A stretch of 64,000 nucleotides of DNA from Marisediminitalea lipolytica (GTDB taxonomy: Bacteria > Pseudomonadota > Gammaproteobacteria > Enterobacterales > Alteromonadaceae). Below are positions 1 through 6,683 of this stretch, in pieces (the stretch's first letter is position 1; each line of letters begins with the position of its first letter). Position numbers and translations under genes: made by a program. The stretch covers positions 1-64,000 of the forward strand of contig NZ_MJIC01000006.1 of NCBI RefSeq assembly GCF_001758465.1. The letters are read 5' to 3'. The notes below the pieces were generated by a model. That model did not search any database, had not been told where the DNA came from, and saw nothing but the letters and a program-made list of their open reading frames with translations.

Positions 1-7
1 GTTATAC
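1..7 (+). other. attC core site (3' end of an attC cut by the window edge)
   Basis: The window opens with GTTATAC, which fits the GTTRRRY integron core consensus loosely and matches the GTTATCT/GTTAGCT cores that close the attC sites at 640-730 and 1237-1327. It is therefore probably the right-hand core of an attC whose body lies upstream of the window, making the HigBA genes the first complete cassette here. Confidence 0.6.
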
Positions 8-30
8 GCGCTGAAAATTCCACTAGCAAG

Positions 31-51
31 TTGTAACCTATGAGGTTACAA
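31..51. promoter_or_regulatory. Probable HigA operator
   Basis: A perfect inverted repeat, TTGTAACCT-ATG-AGGTTACAA, has 9-bp arms and a 3-bp centre and sits 7 bp before the higB start. HigA-type antitoxins commonly autorepress by binding palindromes here. That the cassette carries its own operator implies its own promoter, independent of an upstream integron promoter. Confidence 0.65.
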
Positions 52-58
52 TGGCCGG

Positions 59-337
59 ATGATTAAGAGTTTTATACATAAAGGCCTTCAGAAGTTTTAC
101 GCTAAAGGAACCACATCGGGAATTCAGAAGAAGCATGAAAATAAACTTCGTCTTATTCTGTCTAATCTCGATCAAGCAGAAACGCCTGACGACATGGATT
201 TACCCGGCCTTTATATGCATAAACTCAAAGGTAACAGAAATGATATTTGGTCTGTCCGAGTGAGTGGTAACTGGAGAGTTACATACCGCTTTGTTGGACG
301 AGATGTTGAAATCGTTAACTACGAGGATTATCACTAA
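59..337 (+). CDS. higB: HigB-family toxin (RelE/ParE superfamily mRNA interferase)
   Basis: This 92-residue protein has the length and sequence of HigB host-inhibition toxins, which cut mRNA on the ribosome. The family signature is in the C-terminal half: LKGNR (56-60), WSVRVSGNWR (64-73) and the terminal NYEDYH. The gene comes before its antitoxin, the usual order for higBA, and overlaps it by one base (TAATG). The pair is bounded by attC sequence on both sides, so it is an integron cassette. Such modules are thought to stabilise large cassette arrays. Identification by family resemblance is strong; activity is inferred. Confidence 0.9.
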   Translation: MIKSFIHKGLQKFYAKGTTSGIQKKHENKLRLILSNLDQAETPDDMDLPGLYMHKLKGNRNDIWSVRVSGNWRVTYRFVGRDVEIVNYEDYH

Positions 338-633
338 TGAATATGCATAACCCAGCACATCCAGGTGAGATACTCAAAGTTCTTGTTATTGATGCTCTAG
401 AACTCACTATCACTGATGTAGCTCAGCATTTAGATATTAGCCGCAAAACCTTGTCGAAAGTTCTTAATGGTAAAGGAGCCATCACGCCAGAGATGGCTCT
501 TCGTCTAGAGCTGGCTTTTGGTAAGCCTTCAGCTGCTCATTGGCTACGTTTGCAGAATGCTTTTGATTTATGGCAGACTCGACAACATCAAAGTTCTTTA
601 CATGTCTCACCTTATAATCTGGCTACGGTATAA
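337..633 (+). CDS. higA: HigA-family antitoxin (XRE HTH)
   Basis: This is a 98-residue helix-turn-helix protein of the HigA type. It opens with the typical HPGEIL segment (8-13); the HTH spans roughly residues 25-46 (DVAQHLDISRKTLSKVLNG), and the AHWLRLQNAFDLW segment (67-79) is characteristic of HigA. It should neutralise the HigB encoded just upstream and repress the pair through the palindrome at 31-51. It starts inside the toxin stop codon, implying translational coupling. An attC begins 6 bp after its stop. Confidence 0.9.
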   Translation: MNMHNPAHPGEILKVLVIDALELTITDVAQHLDISRKTLSKVLNGKGAITPEMALRLELAFGKPSAAHWLRLQNAFDLWQTRQHQSSLHVSPYNLATV

Positions 634-639
634 AGACGC

Positions 640-730
640 GTATAACAATCGAATGTTGGTGACACAAATACGCGGGCTCTGCTTCGCAGCATCGCCCACG
701 CGTTTGTGCCGCCAAATTAGGGCGTTATCT
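640..730 (+). other. attC recombination site 1
   Basis: About 91 bp lie between the cores GTATAAC (640-646) and GTTATCT (724-730). The interior is an imperfect inverted repeat: CACAAATACGCGGGC on the left pairs with GCCCACGCGTTTGTG on the right around a GCTTCGCAGC tip. This fits the folded bottom-strand hairpin recognised by integron integrases. It closes the higBA cassette and is almost identical to the site at 1237-1327. Confidence 0.85.
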
Positions 731-770
731 TCTCGTTGGCATTCCCGCACTTTTCATATAACCTTTTATC

Positions 771-1007
771 ATGCCAACGGTATTAGAAATTGGGCCATAT
801 CGCTTTTTCTTCTACAGTAACGAAAATGGTGAACCTGCTCATATTCATATTCAACGCGAAAGAATGCTAGCTAAGTTCTGGCTTCGTCCTGTCGCGTAAG
901 CAAGTTCAACTCGCTTTACTCCCAAAGAACTCAGAACTTTGGAAAAGCTTGTTGTCGAAAATAGAGATGCTTTTTTGGAGGCTTGGAATGGCCACTTTAG
1001 CAGTTGA
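771..1007 (+). pseudogene. DUF4160 protein interrupted by an in-frame stop
   Basis: The frame starting at ATG 771 reads MPTVLEIGPYRFFFYSNENG and continues with EPAHIHIQRE and AKFWLRPVA, typical of DUF4160 proteins. A TAA at 897-899 then interrupts it. The same frame continues as ASSTRFTPKELRTLEKLVVE and DAFLEAWNGHFSS to a stop at 1005-1007, which is the expected DUF4160 C-terminus. No frameshift is needed. The stop falls where a leucine is usual, so a TTA/TTG to TAA change is the simplest explanation. The full frame would encode 78 residues and overlaps the following DUF2442 gene by 20 bp. DUF4160 and DUF2442 genes often sit together and have been suggested to form toxin-antitoxin-like pairs. 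Readthrough or a sequencing error cannot be excluded. Confidence 0.75.
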
Positions 1008-1242
1008 AAATCACCCACAAGCTCTGTCGGTGTCTTTCGATGAAAGTTCTTTAATTGTCGCATTAATCGACGGCAGAACTATTTCTGTACCCTTATCCTG
1101 GTTTCCTAGTCTTTCTCAAGCAAGCACATCTCAATTACAGGATTGGGAGTTGTTAGGGGATGGTGAAGGTATTCATTGGCCGCAACTGGATGAGGATTTA
1201 AGTGTAGCTGGTCTACTTGTCGGCAATCGAAGCAGAAGATAA
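988..1242 (+). CDS. DUF2442 domain protein
   Basis: This 84-residue protein has the DUF2442 pattern of an N-terminal beta-rich part with DGRTISVPLSWFP and a C-terminal GIHWPQLDEDLSVAGLL. The start is placed at ATG 988 because a GGAG lies 7 bp upstream; an earlier in-frame alternative would only add residues read from the DUF4160 gene. It overlaps the end of the disrupted DUF4160 frame, so it was probably translationally coupled to it. DUF2442 is suspected to be an antitoxin or DNA-binding partner of DUF4160. If so, it would now be an antitoxin without a toxin. Confidence 0.75.
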   Translation: MATLAVENHPQALSVSFDESSLIVALIDGRTISVPLSWFPSLSQASTSQLQDWELLGDGEGIHWPQLDEDLSVAGLLVGNRSRR

Positions 1243-1327
1243 CAATCAAATGTTGGGTACACAAATACGCGGGCTCTGCTTGGCAGCATCGCCCACGCGT
1301 TTGTGCCGCCAAATTAGGGCGTTAGCT
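1237..1327 (+). other. attC recombination site 2
   Basis: This 91-bp site runs from AGATAAC (1237-1243) to GTTAGCT (1321-1327). It differs from the site at 640-730 at only about half a dozen positions and keeps the same hairpin arms. Near-identical attC sites in one array are typical of sedentary chromosomal integrons. Its left core overlaps the end of the DUF2442 gene. Confidence 0.85.
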
Positions 1328-1354
1328 GCCAAAGCGAAGTCATGAACAATATTC

Positions 1355-1401
1355 TGTACATGTACATATTTTAAAGCTAGACTTGTACCATATTCTGTAC
1401 A
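1355..1401. promoter_or_regulatory. YefM-type operator with TGTACA repeats
   Basis: Two abutting TGTACA hexamers (1355-1366, a perfect palindrome), a near copy TGTACC (1384-1389) and a further TGTACA (1396-1401) lie just before the antitoxin start. TGTACA is the core motif in the long and short palindromes bound by E. coli YefM-YoeB. This strongly suggests that the cassette is autoregulated in the same way. Confidence 0.75.
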
Positions 1402-1414
1402 GGTGAGGTGCAAG

Positions 1415-1666
1415 ATGAGAATTGTCTCTTTTACTGAAGCCCGAAATGGCCTAAAAGCCGTCTTGGACAATGTTATCAACGATGCGGATACTACTGTAAT
1501 CACACGTCGCGACTCTGAAGATGCTGTTGTAATGTCATTGGATTACTACAACAGCCTGATGGAAACTGTTCATTTACTTCGCTCACCAGCGAACGCTGAA
1601 CATTTAAATCGTTCAATTGCGCAGTTTAAAGCGGGTAAAACGACTCAGCGAGATCTAATTGATTAG
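1415..1666 (+). CDS. yefM: YefM/Phd-family antitoxin
   Basis: This 83-residue Phd/YefM antitoxin has the family N-terminus MRIVSFTEARNGLKAVLD, followed by TTVITRRD, VVMSLDYYNSLMET and a charged toxin-binding tail. The start at ATG 1415 follows an AGGTG ribosome binding site; an earlier in-frame ATG at 1403 would add four residues unlike the family. It should bind and neutralise the YoeB encoded next, and repress the operon through the TGTACA repeats upstream. It overlaps the toxin gene by 8 bp, as usual for tightly coupled yefM-yoeB pairs. Confidence 0.9.
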   Translation: MRIVSFTEARNGLKAVLDNVINDADTTVITRRDSEDAVVMSLDYYNSLMETVHLLRSPANAEHLNRSIAQFKAGKTTQRDLID

Positions 1667-1925
1667 TAACAGGTTATTGTCATGGACTGATGAAGCCTGG
1701 AACAGTTACGTTTATTGGCAGACTCAAGACAAGAAAACCTTGAAACGTATCAATAAATTAATTACCGATATTCAGCGTTCTCCGTTTGATGGAATTGGAA
1801 AACCGGAAGCCCTGAAAGAAAACCTTTCAGGTTTCTGGTCTCGCAGAATAGATGAGACTAATCGTTTAGTGTATGCCGTGGATGATAGGGCAATTACGGT
1901 TATCTCGTGTCGCTATCATTACTAG
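1659..1925 (+). CDS. yoeB: YoeB-family toxin (ribosome-dependent mRNA endonuclease)
   Basis: This 88-residue protein closely follows E. coli YoeB: the FDGIGKPEALKENLSGFWSR block, RLVYAV and the terminal CRYHY are present. The residues matching the YoeB catalytic set are E50, R69, H87 and Y88 (E46, R65, H83 and Y84 in E. coli), so it should be active. The start is TTG at 1659 inside the antitoxin gene; no ATG is available and the E. coli start aligns four codons later. The weak start codon may keep toxin yield below antitoxin yield. Confidence 0.9.
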   Translation: MISNRLLSWTDEAWNSYVYWQTQDKKTLKRINKLITDIQRSPFDGIGKPEALKENLSGFWSRRIDETNRLVYAVDDRAITVISCRYHY

Positions 1926-1933
1926 TGGGTGGC

Positions 1934-1964
1934 AGCTAACAAACAAATGTTGGGGGCGTTAGGT
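1934..1964 (+). other. Truncated attC remnant
   Basis: AGCTAAC (1934-1940) and GTTAGGT (1958-1964) enclose only 17 bp. The sequence matches the outer parts of the site at 1237-1327 (AACAAACAAATGTTGGG and GGCGTTAG) but lacks about 60 bp corresponding to the whole hairpin. The site should therefore be unable to fold or recombine, fusing the YefM/YoeB cassette to the next one. Confidence 0.7.
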
Positions 1965-1983
1965 GCTATAAGGAATTAGAAAC

Positions 1984-2514
1984 GTGAAATTCGTCATGAT
2001 TTTTGGCCCCTCCGGGATTGGAAAGGAGACTATTGCCCGTCATTTGGCCGCTCAGAAAGGTTGGCGCGTATTTCCTCAGCATTTAGCATTCGATATTGCG
2101 AGCGCAGTTATTGGCTTTGGCAACGATGGTTTTGAAAAGTATCAAAGAGATTTGTGTCTGAATGCCCTCAGGACATTCTATTCAAATAAAGTCACTGGCG
2201 TGGTATTTACTTTTTGCTATGTGTCGAAAGCGAGTGATTTCTTTGTGCGGGGGCTTTTGTCGCTTCTAAACGAGATGCAGGTAGAAGGTGAGTTTTTTCG
2301 CATTAATTGCGAGCTAAAAGAACACATTGCACGCGTAACTAGTGATGGAAGAAAAAACACAAATAAAATTCAAACGGAAGAATATTTGCGAGACTATCTG
2401 CAAAAGTTTGATTTTGGCGAATCAATACCAAATGTAAGTTCCTGTGTATTAGATACAACATCAATGACGCCAGAAGAATCAGCCAATGCTATTGCAGCTA
2501 AACTTCGCACCTAA
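1984..2514 (+). CDS. Cassette-borne P-loop NTPase, kinase-like
   Basis: This 176-residue protein carries a Walker A motif GPSGIGKET at residues 8-16 directly after a hydrophobic strand (FVMIF). That is the layout of small nucleoside, shikimate or polynucleotide kinase-like P-loop proteins. The C-terminal DTTSMTPEESANAIAAKL resembles the ending of AAA_33/kinase families, where a modified substrate threshold helix follows. No substrate can be assigned. The start is GTG 1984. The gene lies between a deleted attC and an intact-looking one, so it travelled as a cassette. Base composition is AT-rich compared with the later part of the window. Confidence 0.7.
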   Translation: MKFVMIFGPSGIGKETIARHLAAQKGWRVFPQHLAFDIASAVIGFGNDGFEKYQRDLCLNALRTFYSNKVTGVVFTFCYVSKASDFFVRGLLSLLNEMQVEGEFFRINCELKEHIARVTSDGRKNTNKIQTEEYLRDYLQKFDFGESIPNVSSCVLDTTSMTPEESANAIAAKLRT

Positions 2515-2593
2515 CAAGGCGCTATTGTCGCCACTAACGTGGCTGGAACGGCTTACGTTGCACTCTAACGGCCCCAAAAGCATTGCGTTAGTT
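2509..2593 (+). other. attC recombination site 4, divergent type
   Basis: ACCTAAC (2509-2515) and GTTAGTT (2587-2593) bound an 85-bp imperfect palindrome (CTAACAAGGCG on the left, GCATTGCGTTAG on the right). Its interior is unrelated to the sites at 640 and 1237, so this cassette probably came from a different array. Its left core overlaps the end of the NTPase gene. Confidence 0.7.
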
Positions 2594-2610
2594 GCAAGAA
2601 TGGAATCACG

Positions 2611-3396
2611 ATGAAGCCAATAGATCAATACGAAAAGCATGGCTATGTTGTCCTTAGAGGGTTCTTTAGTAATGAAGAGCTATCCAGGCTAGATGAGCAT
2701 GTTGAGCGCGTTTATCAAAAATGGCTGGCGGAAAACGAAGCGGTGATATTTGATAAAAAGCTGGTCAACATGCACTCGTTGACGAGCCGGGAATACTTCC
2801 TGGACTCTCCTGAACGAAGAAAAGCGTTTTTCGAGTTAATTGCTTCAGCAAAGTTAACCGGAACGATTAAGACTATGTTTGGTGCTGATATCCACTTTCA
2901 CAATACGCAACTGTTTTTTAACCCTTCTAATAGTGAGCGTCTGCCGTATTGGCACAGAGATATGCAATACAGCCCAATAGAAGATTCAGTGCAAAGTACT
3001 GAACAAAGCAAAATGTTGAGTCTGCACATTCGGATCCCATTAGTTGAAGAAACTGGCGTTGAGGTCGTAAAAGGTTCGCACAGGCGGTGGGATACTGAGC
3101 TGGAGAGAGATGTACGGTTTGAATTAGATGGCCACCTGAACAGTGAGCCCCTGCCTGATTCCGAATTAATTGCTCTTGCCCGCGGAGATGTACTGATATT
3201 CAGCGCCCAAATGATACATAGGGGCAACTACGAGCTAAATCCTGTAAGAAAGGCCTTTGATCTTTGTGTCGGCAAGTATCATCCTTTGGCGGCTGACTTC
3301 TTAGACCCACGGGTTTTGCCAACCGATGAAGAAATTGACAATATGCCTAATAATCATTGGTATAGGTTGGCAAAAGAAATCACAGGATACAAATAA
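2611..3396 (+). CDS. Phytanoyl-CoA dioxygenase (PhyH) family oxygenase
   Basis: This 261-residue protein fits the PhyH family of Fe(II)/2-oxoglutarate oxygenases. The iron-binding facial triad is visible as H115 and D117 (YWHRDMQY) and distal H203 (MIHRGNY), with R213 as the likely 2-oxoglutarate ligand. The N-terminus YEKHGYVVLRGFFSNEEL is typical of the fold. The substrate is unknown: the family hydroxylates lipids, antibiotics and osmolytes. It starts 17 bp after an attC, in cassette orientation, but no attC follows it. It is either the last cassette, with a lost site, or the first gene of the flanking chromosome. Confidence 0.85.
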   Translation: MKPIDQYEKHGYVVLRGFFSNEELSRLDEHVERVYQKWLAENEAVIFDKKLVNMHSLTSREYFLDSPERRKAFFELIASAKLTGTIKTMFGADIHFHNTQLFFNPSNSERLPYWHRDMQYSPIEDSVQSTEQSKMLSLHIRIPLVEETGVEVVKGSHRRWDTELERDVRFELDGHLNSEPLPDSELIALARGDVLIFSAQMIHRGNYELNPVRKAFDLCVGKYHPLAADFLDPRVLPTDEEIDNMPNNHWYRLAKEITGYK

Positions 3397-3539
3397 AGGC
3401 AACTGGGTGCGCTAGAAAGCAGTATTGGCTCTGCTTATAATCCCAGCTGGCATATTCTGGTTTGGCTTATCGTCAGGCTTTAGCCTGAGTGTTTGCGCTG
3501 TGAAATCAGGCATTGATTAATAGGTTACCAAACTGAACT

Positions 3540-3977
3540 ATGACTAAGATGAGTATGTGGGCAATCTACTGGCGCTTTTATCTGGTGGTTTTCTCTGTCT
3601 TTTTGCTGACTGTTTTAGTCATTCAACTGTTGCCTGTTTTGCCGTTAATTCCGAACACGGTTTACCATCCAACCGCGTTTTGGCTGATGGCAGGTTTAAT
3701 TACATTCATTCTTTCACTGTTTGTACCTCAGGGCTTAGTTTACGCATGCTATGGCAAGCGCCTGTCGTTTAGGCCTGTATTCTGGACTCGCCTGCATTAC
3801 TGTTTGTATGGTTTGTTCGGCTTTCTTGCTGCCTTTGCGCTCATAGTGCAGGCCGTTGCCAGTCCTTTTGTCTGGGCCGGCTATAAACTTTATTGTCAGC
3901 CTGCCGTGCTACTTCTGGGGCCTTGGGTAGCCGTTAGCTTAACGCTGTCTGTGGCAAAGCAGAACAATCGGCCATAG
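3540..3977 (+). CDS. Hypothetical inner-membrane protein
   Basis: I do not recognise this 145-residue protein. It has at least three, perhaps four, hydrophobic segments (about residues 11-33, 45-65, 85-108 and 115-137) separated by short polar loops, so it is an integral membrane protein. No catalytic motif is visible. It stands alone, with 143 bp upstream that include a short perfect palindrome (CAGGCTTTAGCCTG near 3474), and is followed by a VOC gene on the same strand. Confidence 0.65.
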   Translation: MTKMSMWAIYWRFYLVVFSVFLLTVLVIQLLPVLPLIPNTVYHPTAFWLMAGLITFILSLFVPQGLVYACYGKRLSFRPVFWTRLHYCLYGLFGFLAAFALIVQAVASPFVWAGYKLYCQPAVLLLGPWVAVSLTLSVAKQNNRP

Positions 3978-4122
3978 TCTTTGTTGTGTACATAAATAAA
4001 GTCTTTCTTTGTGCAAAAGTAATGTGCATTATTCAGACTATTGAGCATAATTTAATCAAGTGAACCGCTGTAAATCACTCACCGTAAAACCGCAAGACAA
4101 AACATAAAGAGGGAGCGAGAAT

Positions 4123-4503
4123 ATGACCAGGGTAACAGGTATTGGTGGGATATTCATAAAAGCCAAAGACCCGGAAATGCTACAGCATTGGTATAAAAAT
4201 CATCTGGGCATTGATGTTCAGGCCTGGGGAGGCACTTCGTTTAATTGGGTAGATGCCGAAGGAAAGGCTTATGTGGGTTCTACAGCCTGGATGATTGGTA
4301 ACGGTGAGAATTTTGCGCCGGGTAAGTCCGCTTTTATGGTTAATTACAGAGTAGCCGACTTAAGCGGGCTATTAACCTCACTTCGTGCGGAAGGGGGCCA
4401 TGTGCTGGATGAAACCGAAGAATCTGAATTCGGTAAATTTGGTTGGGTAATCGATCCTGAGGGGAATAAGCTTGAGTTGTGGGAGCCTCCTGTTGGCGGC
4501 TAG
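4123..4503 (+). CDS. VOC superfamily (glyoxalase/bleomycin-resistance-like) protein
   Basis: This 126-residue protein is a single-gene VOC-fold protein made of two beta-alpha-beta-beta-beta modules. The N-terminal GIGGIFIKAKDPEMLQHWY matches the first module and the C-terminal FGWVIDPEGNKLELWEPP the metal-site end of the second; E118 in LELWEPP is in the usual ligand position. The substrate cannot be predicted. A GAGGGAGC ribosome binding site precedes ATG 4123. It is one of two VOC proteins in this accessory-looking stretch. Confidence 0.85.
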   Translation: MTRVTGIGGIFIKAKDPEMLQHWYKNHLGIDVQAWGGTSFNWVDAEGKAYVGSTAWMIGNGENFAPGKSAFMVNYRVADLSGLLTSLRAEGGHVLDETEESEFGKFGWVIDPEGNKLELWEPPVGG

Positions 4504-4520
4504 CTGCTTAAATAAGTTAA

Positions 4521-4688
4521 ATCGTTGTTCTCGTAATATTAGTTGTGTTGGGAATTGCCGGAGCAATATCAGTCCAGACGATAATTGATTCAGAGCGTCC
4601 TGACATAACTCAATTTCAACTGGTTTCGCAAGCCGTTCCGAAGAGCGATTACATTTTCTGTAACATTTTACGCTGCACTGCTCATTGA
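4521..4688 (+). pseudogene. Possible start-less or decayed small membrane protein frame
   Basis: This 55-codon open frame without an ATG encodes a strongly hydrophobic segment (VVLVILVVLGIAGAISV) followed by a polar tail (QTIIDSERPDITQFQLVSQA) and a cysteine pair (FCNILRC). It reads like a signal-anchored small protein that has lost its start. GTG 4545 or TTG 4548 could serve as a weak start but would cut the hydrophobic segment. I recognise no family, and this may be chance. Confidence 0.25.
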
Positions 4689-4792
4689 TTCGCCATTCAT
4701 AAAAAGTTACTAATAGTTCAAAGTCTTATGTTTAGACTCTCTGGCTCTGGAGGCTGTTGGATAATTAAGGAGGAAGACCTCAGCGTCATGGT

Positions 4793-5233
4793 ATGAACAG
4801 AAAAACATTTCTTATTTTAGTGCTTTTATCAGTAGTTCTGAGCGTGTTCTCCGTGCTCTGTGGCTTTGTGTTTCCCGATGAAAACGTTGAAACTGTGAAT
4901 AGCTTCATTATGGAGTTAGAAGGTGCTTCCGACAGCCTGACTCAGGATGACATCTGGTTGTTATTTTCCGGTGCAATTGCATTGGTGATGGTCATTGTGG
5001 CTTACGTAGGGTTGTTTTTATTTAAATCCTGGGGAAGGCATGTGTTTGTTGCGTCTTTCGTACTGGCGATACCTGCTTATTTTATGGCAGGTTTGTGGAT
5101 AACGACAGGCTTAGAAGATCTGCTGTTTGATGCATCAATGTTTTTAGACGGCATGCTGGTAGCGTTAATGTATTTCAGTCCTGTAAAGGCTGAGTTTGCT
5201 AAAGCGGATAGCGATGAATCCTTTAAAAGTTGA
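4793..5233 (+). CDS. Hypothetical four-helix membrane protein
   Basis: This 146-residue protein is not a recognised family. It has an N-terminal hydrophobic segment (residues about 5-27), a polar acidic loop (30-60) and three more likely helices (about 58-80, 84-106 and 112-133). No catalytic residues stand out. An AGGAGG lies 19 bp upstream, far for a ribosome binding site. An overlapping two-codon frame (ATG 4788, GTA, TGA) ends across the start, so initiation might be coupled. The Cdd1-like gene overlaps its 3' end. Confidence 0.6.
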   Translation: MNRKTFLILVLLSVVLSVFSVLCGFVFPDENVETVNSFIMELEGASDSLTQDDIWLLFSGAIALVMVIVAYVGLFLFKSWGRHVFVASFVLAIPAYFMAGLWITTGLEDLLFDASMFLDGMLVALMYFSPVKAEFAKADSDESFKS

Positions 5234-5531
5234 TCGACACAATACGGTTAAGCTGACCGATTTACCCAACATAGGTAAGGCCGGTGCGGCTGATTTGTTG
5301 TTATTGGGGATAACCAGACCTGCCGATTTGATTGGTCTTAATCCTTACGAAATGTTTGAGATGTTGTGCGTTAAAACGGGGCGAAAGCATGATCCCTGCG
5401 TGATTGATGTGTTTATCTCGATAGTCCACTTTATGGAGGGCGGAGAGCCCCAGCCCTGGTGGGCATATACCAATGAGCGTAAAGAGGCCATAAACGCATT
5501 TTCACCGGGGTGGCCGGATGTAACTAATTAA
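5214..5531 (+). CDS. Cdd1-like helix-hairpin-helix protein
   Basis: This 105-residue protein resembles the 'pathogenicity locus' Cdd1 family. It has a helix-hairpin-helix segment LTDLPNIGKAGAADLLLLG, then the ITRPADLIGLNPYEMFEMLC stretch, KTGRKHDPCVIDVF, and a C-terminal PWW. The HhH implies non-specific nucleic acid binding; no biochemical role is established that I can rely on. ATG 5214 is preferred to a TTG 18 bp earlier. It overlaps the upstream membrane-protein gene by 20 bp, so the two are probably co-transcribed. Confidence 0.75.
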   Translation: MNPLKVDRHNTVKLTDLPNIGKAGAADLLLLGITRPADLIGLNPYEMFEMLCVKTGRKHDPCVIDVFISIVHFMEGGEPQPWWAYTNERKEAINAFSPGWPDVTN

Positions 5532-5624
5532 TCGCCACAAAGTCAGGCTCCGGTTTGCAGGCAATAGTGGTGTACTTGATGTTTAGTTTTATCGCAATAC
5601 GGCGAGGGCCTTATAAGGAATTGT

Positions 5625-5903
5625 ATGTTGGAAGCCATTTATTCTGTAGTGACGGTGATTGTGAATGCCATAGGATCAGCGCTGGCCTTTGTGGTTGAGT
5701 TTATTGCTGGCTTTTTTGTTCCAGCAGGTCATACCCTGACAGCCGTCGATCTATTTTTGTTTTTCTTTGTGCTGTGCGCCGAGGTAACGGTGTGGTTTGT
5801 TCTGTCATTGTTTCGCCTTGTTAAAGGAGCGATTACCCGACAAAAACCGGTGTTCAAAAGTAAACCGGTGTTCTGGCGGCCAACGCCTAAAGTCAGGCAC
5901 TAA
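5625..5903 (+). CDS. Small hypothetical membrane protein
   Basis: This 92-residue protein has two clear hydrophobic stretches, about residues 3-33 and 40-66, and a basic C-terminal tail rich in lysine, arginine and proline (KSKPVFWRPTPK) that should face the cytoplasm. An AAGGAA precedes ATG 5625. It sits 14 bp before another small membrane protein gene on the same strand, suggesting a shared transcript. The function is unknown. Confidence 0.55.
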   Translation: MLEAIYSVVTVIVNAIGSALAFVVEFIAGFFVPAGHTLTAVDLFLFFFVLCAEVTVWFVLSLFRLVKGAITRQKPVFKSKPVFWRPTPKVRH

Positions 5904-5917
5904 CCCGTTGACCTTTA

Positions 5918-6205
5918 ATGATGAAAAAGCTAGCTGCTAAGGTGATTTTATTAATGCTGGTGCTGGCGTTAGTAGTAGCCACAATCACCACGTTTACCTT
6001 GTGTGGCGGCACTTTATTGCAAAATTGGAATGGCTCGGGCGGGTGCACTAACCACCAGTTGCAGTTTAACGGTTTTGCCACTTTCTCCATGGTCTCTCAG
6101 GACGGTGCCGGTGTTGCTTTGTTAGTGATAGTGTTGGTCGGTTTGTTGATGCATGTATATTTACAGCGAGTCCGGGCTAAAAAACGTTTAAACAGGGAGA
6201 CCTGA
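5918..6205 (+). CDS. Small hypothetical membrane protein
   Basis: This 95-residue protein has an N-terminal membrane segment (about 6-30), a short likely periplasmic loop with two cysteines (C29 and C43) that could form a disulfide, and a second membrane segment (about 64-82), ending with a basic tail. Two adjacent ATG codons (5918 and 5921) are possible starts. The stop overlaps the start of the acetyltransferase gene by one base (TGATG), so the two are translationally coupled. Function unknown. Confidence 0.6.
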   Translation: MMKKLAAKVILLMLVLALVVATITTFTLCGGTLLQNWNGSGGCTNHQLQFNGFATFSMVSQDGAGVALLVIVLVGLLMHVYLQRVRAKKRLNRET

Positions 6206-6627
6206 TGTTTTCTTATCGCACAGCCTCTGACGCTGATTTTGCCTTCCTGTTAGCGCTACGGTTAAGCACCATGGATGAGCATTTAAAAAAAGCAGGCCTG
6301 TTTTTAACACCGGCGCAGCACGAGGACAGGGTTAGAGAAAACTTCGCGCTTTCGCAGGTTGTAAGTGTTAATGACGAGCCCGTGGGATTACTAAAGTACG
6401 ATGAAAGCAGCCAGGCGATTACCGTTTATCAGTTACAAATATTGCCGCAGTTTCAGGGGCGGGGTTATGGCGGGGGCATCCTGAGAGAGCTGATGAGCCG
6501 AGCGGGAAATAAAACCGTGAGCCTTGGCGTGTTAAAGGACAATCCGGCTTACCACTTATATAAACGCCTGGGATTTATTGTGGTGGGAGAGGATCAGTAC
6601 GAATACCATATGGCTTTCAACCGTTAG
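6205..6627 (+). CDS. GNAT-family N-acetyltransferase
   Basis: This 140-residue protein has a complete GNAT fold. The acetyl-CoA pyrophosphate loop is QFQGRGYGGGILREL (about residues 86-100), preceded by the beta-4 strand VYQLQILP, and the C-terminal NPAYHLYKRLGFIVVGE is the usual beta-bulge/alpha-4 region. The substrate is unknown. It is coupled to the preceding small membrane-protein gene by a one-base overlap. One of several GNAT genes in this stretch. Confidence 0.88.
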   Translation: MFSYRTASDADFAFLLALRLSTMDEHLKKAGLFLTPAQHEDRVRENFALSQVVSVNDEPVGLLKYDESSQAITVYQLQILPQFQGRGYGGGILRELMSRAGNKTVSLGVLKDNPAYHLYKRLGFIVVGEDQYEYHMAFNR

Positions 6628-6683
6628 TTTTATAAAAATAACTCTCATTGCGCTAAAACGGCAACCCAAGTAAAGGAATTGAC

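Noticed and set aside
3397-3539. An attC after the PhyH gene
   Set aside because: No pair of core sites or large imperfect palindrome is visible there; only a short palindrome (CAGGCTTTAGCCTG).
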